From positions 1-32,297 of the forward strand of contig CAIQOY010000107.1 in assembly GCA_903873565.1 (NCBI GenBank): DNA of 32,297 nt, written 5' to 3'. This document shows positions 18,502-25,378 of the stretch, piece by piece; position 1 is the first letter of the stretch; each line of letters starts with the position of its first letter. The DNA comes from an uncultured Actinomycetes bacterium (GTDB lineage Bacteria > Actinomycetota > Thermoleophilia > Gaiellales > F1-60-MAGs149). Under the pieces are notes generated by a model. It had not been told where the DNA came from. It ran no database searches and saw only the letters and a program-made list of their open reading frames with translations. The translations under genes and the position numbers were made by a program.

Positions 18502-19529
18502 GCCCGGTCCTCCGCACGGCGACCCGCCTCCGGATGACCGCCCTTGAACAGCCGGAACAGGAGCCACAGCGCCGGCACGAGGATCACGCCGCCGATCGCG
18601 AGGCAGACGAGGTACACGCGCAGCATCGACGGCGACGAGGCGGCGTCGGCGAAGGTCAGGTGCGGCGTGACCGCGTACGGCCACTGGGCGACCGCCCAGC
18701 CCCACAGGATCGCCAGCACGAAGGCGACGCCGAGCGGCCGCACCCAGCGGTAGGCGCGGGCGGCCAGCGCGGCGAGGCCGCCGGCCCCGAACGCGGCGGC
18801 GGCCAGCGCGAACGGCAGCCCGCGCCCGGTCAGGAGCGCGTCCGCGTGCTCGGGCGCGACGTCGGCCTCGAGCACGAGGCCGACGGCCGCGACGACCGCG
18901 AGGGCACAGCCCGCGACCAGCGCGCGGCGGCGGAAGTCGTCGCGCAGGTCGCCGTCCGTCTCCCGGGTCAGGAACACCGCCGCCAGGTACGAGCAGATCA
19001 GGACGGCGAGCAGGCCGGTGACGAGCGGGAAGGGACGCAGGAGCTCGGCCACCGGCACCGTCGCCCAGCCGTCGCCGACCGGCTCGAGCGCGCCGGACGC
19101 GACGGCGCCGGCGCAGAGCCCGAGCGCGAACGGCGTGACCAGGCTCGAGATGCTGAAGGCGACGCCGAGCCAGCGCTGGAGCTGCGGCTGGTCCTCGCTG
19201 TGCGCCCGGAACGCGAAGGCCGAGCCGCGCAGCACGATCCCGAGCAGCACGAACGTGAGCGGCGCGAACAGCCCGATGCAGAGCGCGGCGAAGGCCTTGG
19301 GGAAGGCCGTGAACAGCACGACGATCACGAAGATGATCCAGACGTGGTTGACCTCCCAGACGGGCCCGATCGCGCGCTCGATCGCCGCGCGCTGGTCCGC
19401 GCGCCGCGGCCCGCGGGCGAACAGGTCCCAGACGCCGCCGCCGAAGTCGGCCCCGGCGAGGACGGCGTAGGCGCTGAGCCCCACGAGCAGGCTGAGCGCG
19501 GCCAGCAGCACGAGCGTCTGGTCAGTCAC
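18498..19529 (-). CDS. cydB: Cytochrome bd quinol oxidase subunit II
   Basis: 343 residues, polytopic. The N-terminus 'AYAVLAGADFGGGVWDL' and 'PVWEVNHVWIIFVIVVLFTAFP' are strong CydB signatures, and the length fits the shorter actinobacterial form. With CydA it forms the quinol:O2 oxidoreductase of the membrane, used mainly at low oxygen. The GTG start lies 8 nt inside cydA (GTGACTGA shared), indicating coupled translation. No cydC/cydD exporter genes are present within this window. Confidence 0.93.
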   Translation of the reverse strand: MTDQTLVLLAALSLLVGLSAYAVLAGADFGGGVWDLFARGPRRADQRAAIERAIGPVWEVNHVWIIFVIVVLFTAFPKAFAALCIGLFAPLTFVLLGIVLRGSAFAFRAHSEDQPQLQRWLGVAFSISSLVTPFALGLCAGAVASGALEPVGDGWATVPVAELLRPFPLVTGLLAVLICSYLAAVFLTRETDGDLRDDFRRRALVAGCALAVVAAVGLVLEADVAPEHADALLTGRGLPFALAAAAFGAGGLAALAARAYRWVRPLGVAFVLAILWGWAVAQWPYAVTPHLTFADAASSPSMLRVYLVCLAIGGVILVPALWLLFRLFKGGHPEAGRRAEDRA

Positions 19530-20853
19530 CGGCGACCTCGAGGCCGGCGGCGATGCGCGCGCGGCGGCGGCGCGCCATCCGGATCAGGATCAGCGAGCCG
19601 AGCACGGCGAGCAGGATGTAGACGCCGCTGAAGACGACGAACCACGGCAGGATGCCCGTGGCCGTGGTGAAGCTGTCCTCGGTGCGCAGCACCTCGTAGA
19701 CGACCCACGGCTGGCGCCCCGACTCGGTGGTGATCCAGCCGGTCTCGACGCAGATGAAGGCGGCGGGCGCCGACGCCACGAGCCCCCACAGAAACGGCCG
19801 GCTCCCCAGCCAGTGCGGCCGCCGCCGCCACGCGTAGAGGCCGACGAGCCCGGGCAGGAGCAGGGCCGAGCCGAGCGTGATCATGGTGTCGTAGGCGAGG
19901 TGGACGAGGACCGGGTTGGGCCAGTCCTCCTCGGGCCACTCCTCCATCCCCTGCACCGTGGCGGTCGGGTCGTTGTAGGCGAGCAGGCTGAGCAGGTACG
20001 GGATCTCGATCCCGCCCTTGACGGTGCGCGTCTCCTCGTCGGGGATGCCGAACAGCGTCATCGGCGCGCCCGCGGTGGTCTGGAAGAGCCCCTCCATGGT
20101 GGCCAGCTTGAGCGGCTGGTTCTGCGTGACCTGGACGGCGATCAGGTCGCCCGTCACCAGCTGGACCGGCATCAGGATGCCGGCCACGGCGAGGCCGATC
20201 GCGAGGCCCTTGCGGTGGTACTCGTCGCGGCGGCCCTTCAGCATCCCCCAGGCGTAGACCGCGGCCACGCTGAACCCCGTGGTGACGAGCGCGGCGAACA
20301 GCATGTGCGTGTACTGCGTGAAGAGCGCGGGGTTGAACATCGCCGCGATCGGGTCGACGTCGACGACCTCGCCGGCCGCGTTGAGCACGAACCCCTGCGG
20401 CGTGTTCATCCACGAGTTGGCGGCGATGATGAAGAAGGTCGAGGCGAAGCCGCCGAGGAGCAGCGGGAATCCGCACAGGAAGTGCGCGCGCGCCGACAGC
20501 CGGCCCCAGCCGTAGAGGTAGATCGACAGGAAGATCCCCTCGATGAAGAAGGCGAAGCCCTCGAGGCTGAACGGCATCCCGATGATGCCGCCCGCGAACT
20601 CCATGAAGCGCGGCCACAGCAGGCCGATCTCGAAGGACAGCATCGTGCCGGAGACGGCGCCGATCGCGAACGTGACGGCGAAGGCCCTCGACCAGGTGCG
20701 GGCGAGGCGGTAGTAGACGTCGCGGCCGGTGCGCAGCCACAGCCCCTCGGCGATCAGGAGCACGAGCGGCATCCCGATCCCGAGCACCGCGAAGATGATG
20801 TGGAACGCCAGAGACGAGCCCATCTGGGCCCGTGCCGCCATCAGCTCGCTCAT
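19522..20853 (-). CDS. cydA: Cytochrome bd quinol oxidase subunit I
   Basis: 443 residues. His18 (heme b595), His183 (in 'QYTHMLFAA') and Met324 ('AYDTMITLG', heme b558) match the E. coli ligands. Conserved Glu98 and Glu105 lie in 'LEGFAFFIEGIF', and the quinol-loop K249…E254 is in 'QPLKLATMEG'. GRQPW is present at 379-383. The Q-loop is short, as in the cyanide-insensitive and Gram-positive types. It leads a five-gene run (cydA, cydB, small membrane protein, MDR enzyme, M20 peptidase) with 8-nt and 4-nt overlaps. GGGAGG (20858-20863) lies 4 nt before ATG. Confidence 0.95.
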   Translation of the reverse strand: MSELMAARAQMGSSLAFHIIFAVLGIGMPLVLLIAEGLWLRTGRDVYYRLARTWSRAFAVTFAIGAVSGTMLSFEIGLLWPRFMEFAGGIIGMPFSLEGFAFFIEGIFLSIYLYGWGRLSARAHFLCGFPLLLGGFASTFFIIAANSWMNTPQGFVLNAAGEVVDVDPIAAMFNPALFTQYTHMLFAALVTTGFSVAAVYAWGMLKGRRDEYHRKGLAIGLAVAGILMPVQLVTGDLIAVQVTQNQPLKLATMEGLFQTTAGAPMTLFGIPDEETRTVKGGIEIPYLLSLLAYNDPTATVQGMEEWPEEDWPNPVLVHLAYDTMITLGSALLLPGLVGLYAWRRRPHWLGSRPFLWGLVASAPAAFICVETGWITTESGRQPWVVYEVLRTEDSFTTATGILPWFVVFSGVYILLAVLGSLILIRMARRRRARIAAGLEVAGD

Positions 20854-20860
20854 CCTGCCT

Positions 20861-20890
20861 CCCGCGCCCGGCGGGCGCGGGGTGACTGTA
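20861..20890 (-). promoter_or_regulatory. cydA promoter with palindrome over the expected start of transcription
   Basis: TACAGT (20885-20890, minus strand) is a TAnnnT -10 box. The expected transcription start (about 20878) falls within a perfect 9-bp inverted repeat, CCCGCGCCC/GGGCGCGGG with a 3-nt centre (20861-20881), whose proximal arm overlaps the Shine-Dalgarno sequence. It could be a repressor operator or an RNA structure limiting translation. It does not resemble a Rex site. Confidence 0.4.
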
Positions 20891-20908
20891 GCGCAGCGCG
20901 CTCGGCGG

Positions 20909-21685
20909 CTAGTGGTCGGGCCGCTGGACGCCGGCGACCATGCGCGCCATCAGCTGGCGCGGCATCAGCCGCGGCACCTTCGCGAGCGCCTTGTTGCCCG
21001 CGCCGGGGATGACCAGCACGCGTCCGGCCCGGAAGCCGCGCCAGCCCGTCTCGGCGCAGGTCCGTGCGTCCATCATCGCCATCGACTTCATCGAGGTCTC
21101 GCCCATGCCGGCGCGATCCTGGAAGCCCGTCTCCACCGGCCCCGGGCAGAGCGCCGACACGGTCACGCCCGTGCCGCGGACCTCCACGGCGAGGCCCTCG
21201 GTCAGGGCCACCACGTAGTTCTTGGTGGCGTAGTAGACGGCCGCGTTCGGACCCGACAGGAAGCCGGCGACGCTGGCCACGTTGAGGACGCCGCCCCGGC
21301 CGCGCGCGACCATGCCGGGCAGGTGGGCGCGGGTCAGGGACGTCAGGGCCGCCACGTTGACGGCGACCATCCCGTCGACCTCCGCTGGCTCGGTGGCGCC
21401 GAAGGCGCGCCAGATCCCGAAGCCCGCGTTGTTGACGAGCACGTCGACCGGGCGCTCGAGGCGCGCCCCGATCAGCCCGACGGCGGCCGGGTCCTCGAGG
21501 TCGGCGACGATCGTCTGGGCGCCCACGCGGTAGCGCGAGGCGAGCTCGCCGGCGACGGCCTCGAGGGCGCCGCCGCGGCGCGCGACGAGGACGAGGTCGT
21601 GCCCGTCGGCGGCCGCGCAGCGGGCCAGCTCGAGGCCGATGCCGCCGGAGGCGCCGGTGACGAGGGCGAGCGGGCGCTCGCTCAC
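20909..21685 (-). CDS. Short-chain dehydrogenase/reductase
   Basis: 258 residues of the classical SDR type. The nucleotide-binding TGASGGIG is at 10-17 and NNAG at 85-88. The catalytic set is Ser138 and Tyr151-x3-Lys155 ('NVASVAG', 'YYATK'), with 'PGPVETGF' after it. NAD(P) preference is uncertain; the Arg pair in 'LVARRGG' at the end of beta-2 suggests NADP(H). The GTG start at 21685 forms a GTGA overlap with the upstream gene, excluding the longer Arg-rich extension. Substrate unknown. It ends 55 nt before cydA, which appears to have its own promoter. Confidence 0.9.
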   Translation of the reverse strand: MSERPLALVTGASGGIGLELARCAAADGHDLVLVARRGGALEAVAGELASRYRVGAQTIVADLEDPAAVGLIGARLERPVDVLVNNAGFGIWRAFGATEPAEVDGMVAVNVAALTSLTRAHLPGMVARGRGGVLNVASVAGFLSGPNAAVYYATKNYVVALTEGLAVEVRGTGVTVSALCPGPVETGFQDRAGMGETSMKSMAMMDARTCAETGWRGFRAGRVLVIPGAGNKALAKVPRLMPRQLMARMVAGVQRPDH

Positions 21686-22188
21686 GCGACCTCCGCCCCC
21701 TGGCGCGCGTCGAAGCCGCGCCCGCCGGCCAGCCGGTGCACGGCGCGCATGAAGCCGACCCACTCGGGGCCGGGCTCCGCGCCGCCCGCGGGCGGCCAGG
21801 CGCCGACGCCGTGGATGTCGAGCCGTCGACGGCCCCAGAGCAGCGCGATCGCCCAGGCGCCGCCGTCACCCGCGCCGGACGGCCGCGACTCCCAGCCCCA
21901 CACGCCGAGGCGGTCGAGGGCGCGGTCGAAGCGCATCCAGACGTCGTCGTCGGGGGCGTAGATCGCGACGTCCGCGAGGCCGTCCTCGTCCCACTCGCGA
22001 TAGCGCAGGACCGGCCCGACCAGGGAGCCGAGCGCGAGCAGGGGGCCGAGCCCCGGCTCCGGGTCGTCGACCGGGTGGTCGGTCCACGCGTCGGGATCGG
22101 CGGCGAGCGCCGCCGAGGTCAGGTCGAGCTGCCAGCTCGAGCCGAGCGTGTTCGAGACGGCGATGCGGAGGGCGTCGGGGAGGTCCAC
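21682..22188 (-). CDS. Hypothetical protein, acidic and tryptophan-rich
   Basis: About 168 residues from GTG 22188 (VDLPDALRIAVSNTLG), preceded by GAAGG with 7-nt spacing. Two further GTG codons upstream (22206, 22204) are less supported. The protein is acidic, with 'YREWDEDGLADVAIYAPDDDVWMRFDRAL' broken up by Trp residues and no signal peptide or transmembrane helix. I recognise no family. The reading frame stays open into the spacer, to a TGA inside the repeat array, but without a usual start codon. Overlaps the SDR gene by 4 nt. Confidence 0.6.
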   Translation of the reverse strand: MDLPDALRIAVSNTLGSSWQLDLTSAALAADPDAWTDHPVDDPEPGLGPLLALGSLVGPVLRYREWDEDGLADVAIYAPDDDVWMRFDRALDRLGVWGWESRPSGAGDGGAWAIALLWGRRRLDIHGVGAWPPAGGAEPGPEWVGFMRAVHRLAGGRGFDARQGAEVA

Positions 22189-22280
22189 GCCCCAACCTTC
22201 GCACACGGTGCCGCCCGAGCCTGACGCGTCGCCGCCGACGACGGCCCCGACCAGCGACGGAACCGCGGGTTCGGCATCGA

Positions 22281-22349
22281 CAAGAGCGTCATAGTGGATC
22301 AGACAACACCGTCATTTCAGATCAGTAACAAGCGTCATTATGGACTAGT
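22281..22349. repeat. Three 23-bp direct repeats upstream of the ATPase gene
   Basis: CGTCAT recurs at 22287, 22310 and 22333, exactly 23 bp apart. The copies are 22281-22303, 22304-22326 and 22327-22349, sharing about 14-16 of 23 bases pairwise. Each copy has an 'AACA/AAGA' lead, the invariant CGTCAT and a GGATCAG/AGATCAG/GGACTAG end. The tract is clearly more AT-rich than its surroundings. The last copy ends 17 bp before the -10 box, so it covers the -35 region. Operator array is the simplest reading. Confidence 0.8.
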
Positions 22350-22366
22350 AGGACCACGGATTCGTC

Positions 22367-22372
22367 TAGAAT
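22367..22372 (+). promoter_or_regulatory. -10 box (TAGAAT) of the ATPase gene
   Basis: TAGAAT, the most consensus-like -10 element in the window, stands 6 nt before GTG 22379 (spacer CGGCCT). No good -35 is visible at 17 bp, where the third 23-bp repeat lies. This suggests dependence on a protein bound to the repeats, or repression by one. The transcript should be leaderless. Confidence 0.55.
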
Positions 22373-22378
22373 CGGCCT

Positions 22379-23662
22379 GTGGCGGTTCACTACACCGAGC
22401 GGGTGGTCGACCGCGAGATCGGCATTCTGAGCCACGAGATCGCAGCCCTGTCGATCGAGGGCGCGAAGGCCGTCGGCAAGACCTCGACGGCACTGCGCAT
22501 CGCGCGCACCGTCCACCGACTGGACGACGAGGCGGCGCGAGCCGTGGCCGCCGCCGACCCGTCGCGGCTCCTGCAGGGCGCGACGCCGATCCTGATCGAC
22601 GAATGGCAGCGCCTCCCCTCCTCGTGGGACCTCGTCCGGCGCGCGGTCGACGAGCGGTCCCCGGGGCCGGGCAGCTTCATCCTGACGGGCTCGGCGTCAC
22701 CACACGCCGATGCGCCGATCCACTCCGGAGCCGGGCGGATCGTGACCGTGCGCATGCGGCCCATGTCCCTCGCCGAGCGCAACCTCCAGCCGCCCGCGGT
22801 CGGACTCGGCGAACTCCTGTCCGGCGAGCGCCCGACGGTGGCGGGCGAGACGCCGTTGCGCATCGCCGACTACGCGCACGAGATCACGGCGTCCGGTTTC
22901 CCCGGCCTGCGCGGGCTGCGCGGACGAGCGCTGCGGGCGCAGCTCGACGGGTACGTAGACCGGATCGTCGAGCGGGAGATCCCGGCCCTGGGCGTGGCGA
23001 CCCGCAACCCCGCGGCGCTGCGACGATGGCTCGCGGCCTACGCGGCGGCGAGCTCGACCACTGCCTCCTTCGAGGCGATCCGGGATGCCGCCACCGGCGG
23101 CACCGATGAGAAGCCCGCGAAGGCGACGGTGCGCCCCTATCGGGATGCGCTCGAACGACTCTGGGTCCTCGATCCGGTGCCGGCCTGGCTGCCGACCCGC
23201 AATCGCCTTCGCCGGCTCGCAGCGGCGCCGAAGCACCAACTCGTCGATCCGGCACTGGCCGCTCGCCTGCTCGGCGTCGACGCGGCGGCCCTGCTCGATG
23301 CCAGCACCTCGGGCTCCGCTCGCCACCGGGACGCACCCCTCCTGGGGGCCCTGTTCGAGGCGCTCGTGACGCTCGACGTCCGCGTCTACGCCCAGGCGTC
23401 GGAGGCGCGAGTGGGTCACCTCCGGACCGCGGGCGGCGAGCGCGAGGTCGACCTGATCGTCGAGCGCGCCGACGGACGCGTCGTGGCGATCGAGGTCAAG
23501 ATGACCGGCAGCGTTGACGATGCCGATGTGCGCCACCTCCGCTGGCTCCGCGAGCGGCTGGGCGATGACCTCCTCGATGCCGTGGTCATCACCTGCGGGC
23601 CCGCCGCCTACCGGCGCCCCGACGGCGTCGCGGTCATCCCGGCGGGCCTGCTCGGACCATGA
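22379..23662 (+). CDS. ATP-binding protein, AAA_14 + DUF4143 type with PD-(D/E)xK-like C-terminus
   Basis: 427 residues. The P-loop is GAKAVGKT (28-35), Walker B is 'ILIDEWQRLP' with D74/E75, and the sensor-like 'SFILTGSA' follows; this is the AAA_14 pattern. The C-terminal DUF4143 part ends in a nuclease-fold signature with D358 in 'EVDLIVE' and E372-V-K374 in 'VAIEVK'. The function of this family is not established; many members are scattered accessory genes. Codon choice is visibly less G/C-restricted than its neighbours (GGA, CGA, GAT, AAT occur). It lies between a 23-bp repeat array and the 3' end of selC, 10 bp away, a position typical of acquired DNA. The GTG start is fixed by the promoter and protein start. 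Confidence 0.88.
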   Translation: MAVHYTERVVDREIGILSHEIAALSIEGAKAVGKTSTALRIARTVHRLDDEAARAVAAADPSRLLQGATPILIDEWQRLPSSWDLVRRAVDERSPGPGSFILTGSASPHADAPIHSGAGRIVTVRMRPMSLAERNLQPPAVGLGELLSGERPTVAGETPLRIADYAHEITASGFPGLRGLRGRALRAQLDGYVDRIVEREIPALGVATRNPAALRRWLAAYAAASSTTASFEAIRDAATGGTDEKPAKATVRPYRDALERLWVLDPVPAWLPTRNRLRRLAAAPKHQLVDPALAARLLGVDAAALLDASTSGSARHRDAPLLGALFEALVTLDVRVYAQASEARVGHLRTAGGEREVDLIVERADGRVVAIEVKMTGSVDDADVRHLRWLRERLGDDLLDAVVITCGPAAYRRPDGVAVIPAGLLGP

Positions 23663-23672
23663 CGCGCGGAAG

Positions 23673-23765
23673 CGAGGCGGCGCAGGAATCGAACCTACCG
23701 ACCGACGGGCTGCGCCGGCCTACGCGTTTTGAAGACGCGATCCGCCACCAGGCGGTTGCCACCCC
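23673..23765 (-). tRNA. selC: tRNA-Sec (anticodon TCA)
   Basis: The 93-nt molecule folds completely as bacterial tRNA-Sec. It has an 8-bp acceptor GGGGTGGC/GCCGCCTC, AA linker, D arm CCGCC-TGGT-GGCGG and anticodon arm CGCGT-CTTCAAA-ACGCG with anticodon TCA (complement at 23730-23732). The long variable arm is GGCCGGCG-CAGCC-CGTCGGTC, and the T arm is GTAGG-TTCGATT-CCTGC. The discriminator is G73 and CCA is not encoded. The 8+5 acceptor/T stack, G73, long variable arm and UCA anticodon are the identity set for SelA/SelB. It implies UGA decoding as selenocysteine in this genome, although selA, selB and selD are not in the window. Confidence 0.93.
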
Positions 23766-23771
23766 GCTCCG

Positions 23772-23777
23772 AATCTA
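23772..23777 (-). promoter_or_regulatory. -10 box (TAGATT) of selC
   Basis: TAGATT on the minus strand, 6 nt before the mature 5' end of the tRNA, so transcription would start at or next to nucleotide 1. Flanking GGAGC and the sequence after G73 could extend the acceptor helix if a longer precursor is made. Confidence 0.5.
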
Positions 23778-23818
23778 GCGGACCGGGGCGTCCGGCGGCG
23801 CGCGCCGGGCGAATCGCC

Positions 23819-23824
23819 TACCGT
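23819..23824 (+). promoter_or_regulatory. -10 box (TACCGT) of the aldehyde dehydrogenase gene
   Basis: TACCGT 32 nt before ATG 23857, divergent from the selC promoter. A small inverted repeat, CCGGCG/CGCCGG (23792-23808), lies between the two -10 boxes. Confidence 0.4.
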
Positions 23825-23856
23825 CCGACCGGACACGCCCTCGACCCCCGGAGATC

Positions 23857-25362
23857 ATGAGCGCCACCGCCATCCCCACCGCCGCATCCGTCGCCGACGC
23901 CGTCGCCCGCCTCAGCCCGGAAGGCCGCGCGTTCATCGACGGGGCCTACGTCGACGCCCTCAGCGGCGAGACCTTCGACTGCGTCTCCCCGATCGACGGC
24001 AGCGTGATCGCGCAGGTCGCCGCCTGCGACCAGGCCGACGTCGACCGTGCGGTCAAGGGCGCGCGCGCCGCCTTCGAGAAGGGCGCCTGGTCGAAGGCCT
24101 CGCCCGCCAAGCGCAAGCACACGCTGATCCGCTTCGCGGAGCTGATCCGCGAGCACGCCGACGAGCTCGCGCTGCTCGAGACGATCGACATGGGCAAGCC
24201 GATCGCGGACAGCCGCCAGATCGACATCCCGGGCGCCGCCAAGACCATCAACTTCTACGGCGAGTGCGCGGACAAGGTCTCCGACGAGATCGCCCCGACC
24301 GACCCGTCGGCGGTGGCGATGGTCGTGCGCGAGCCGCTCGGCGTGATCGGCGCCGTGGTGCCGTGGAACTTCCCGCTCCTGATGGCGGCGTGGAAGCTCG
24401 GCCCGGCGCTGGCCACCGGCAACTCGGTCGTGCTCAAGCCGGCCGAGCAGTCGCCCCTGACCGCGATCCGGATCGCCCAGCTCGCCGTCGACGCCGGCAT
24501 CCCCGCGGGCGTCCTGCAGGTCGTGCCGGGCTTCGGCGAGACGGCCGGCCAGGCGATCGGCCTGCACATGGACGTCGACATGGTCGCCTTCACCGGCTCC
24601 ACCGAGGTCGGCAAGTACTTCATGCGCTACTCCGGCGAGTCGAACCTCAAGCGGGTCTCGCTCGAGTGCGGCGGCAAGACGCCGCACATCATCCTCCCGG
24701 ACTACCCCGACCTCGACAAGGCCGCCGAGGCCGTCGCCTGGGGCATCTTCTTCAACCAGGGCGAGGTCTGCAACGCGGGCTCGCGCCTGCTCGTGCACGA
24801 GGGCATCCGCGACGACTTCATCGCCCGCGTGGCGAAGGTCGCGCAGGGCATCCAGCCCGGCAACCCGCTCGACCAGGGCACCAAGATGGGCGCGATGGTC
24901 GACGCCACGCAGATGGAGCGCGTGCTCGGCTACATCGAGGCCGGCAAGGCCGACGGCGCGACCGTCGCCATGGGCGGCAGCCGCGTGATGCAGGACACCG
25001 GCGGCTGCTTCATCGAGCCGACGATCTTCGCCGACGTCACGAACGACATGAAGATCGCCCAGGAGGAGATCTTCGGGCCGGTCCTCTCCGCGATCACCTT
25101 CTCGGAGGTCGACGAGGCCGTCCGCATCGCCAACGACACCGTCTACGGCCTGGCGGGCGCGCTCTGGACCCGCGACGTCTCCACCGCCCACAAGGTCGCG
25201 CGCGACATCAAGGCGGGCGTGGTCTGGGTCAACTGCTTCGACGCGGGCGACATCACCACGCCGTTCGGCGGCTTCAAGCAGTCGGGCTTCGGCCGCGACA
25301 AGTCGATGCACGCGATGGAGAAGTACACCGACCTCAAGCTGATCTGGCTGCAGCTCGACTAG
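23857..25362 (+). CDS. NAD(P)-dependent aldehyde dehydrogenase (PuuC/gamma-aminobutyraldehyde type)
   Basis: 501 residues, standard ALDH superfamily. 'VVPWNFPLLMAAWKLGPAL' contains the oxyanion Asn, 'FTGSTEVGK' binds the cofactor, Glu270 lies in 'SLECGGKTPH' and nucleophile Cys305 in 'GEVCNAGSRL'. The end 'PFGGFKQSGFGRD' is typical. Overall it resembles gamma-glutamyl-gamma-aminobutyraldehyde and betaine-aldehyde dehydrogenases, oxidising an aliphatic or amino-aldehyde to the acid; the substrate is not determined. ATG 23857 follows a weak GGAG. The next gene starts 16 nt downstream, suggesting cotranscription. Confidence 0.93.
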   Translation: MSATAIPTAASVADAVARLSPEGRAFIDGAYVDALSGETFDCVSPIDGSVIAQVAACDQADVDRAVKGARAAFEKGAWSKASPAKRKHTLIRFAELIREHADELALLETIDMGKPIADSRQIDIPGAAKTINFYGECADKVSDEIAPTDPSAVAMVVREPLGVIGAVVPWNFPLLMAAWKLGPALATGNSVVLKPAEQSPLTAIRIAQLAVDAGIPAGVLQVVPGFGETAGQAIGLHMDVDMVAFTGSTEVGKYFMRYSGESNLKRVSLECGGKTPHIILPDYPDLDKAAEAVAWGIFFNQGEVCNAGSRLLVHEGIRDDFIARVAKVAQGIQPGNPLDQGTKMGAMVDATQMERVLGYIEAGKADGATVAMGGSRVMQDTGGCFIEPTIFADVTNDMKIAQEEIFGPVLSAITFSEVDEAVRIANDTVYGLAGALWTRDVSTAHKVARDIKAGVVWVNCFDAGDITTPFGGFKQSGFGRDKSMHAMEKYTDLKLIWLQLD

Positions 25363-25378
25363 GCCGGGGGGCGCCGCG

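Noticed and set aside
22260..22280. Partial attachment-site copy of the tRNA T loop (GGGTTCGG)
   Set aside because: Only a 6-7 base match to the selC T arm; too short to separate from chance.
22281..22349. CRISPR-like array
   Set aside because: The repeats abut with no spacers, are only about 60-70% identical and no cas genes are near; a promoter-proximal operator array fits better.
23667..23771. tRNA with a 13-bp acceptor stem
   Set aside because: Flanking GGAGC can pair beyond the 8-bp acceptor with a bulge, but 8 bp plus G73 gives exactly 93 nt and the normal bacterial Sec form; the extra pairing is at most in the precursor.
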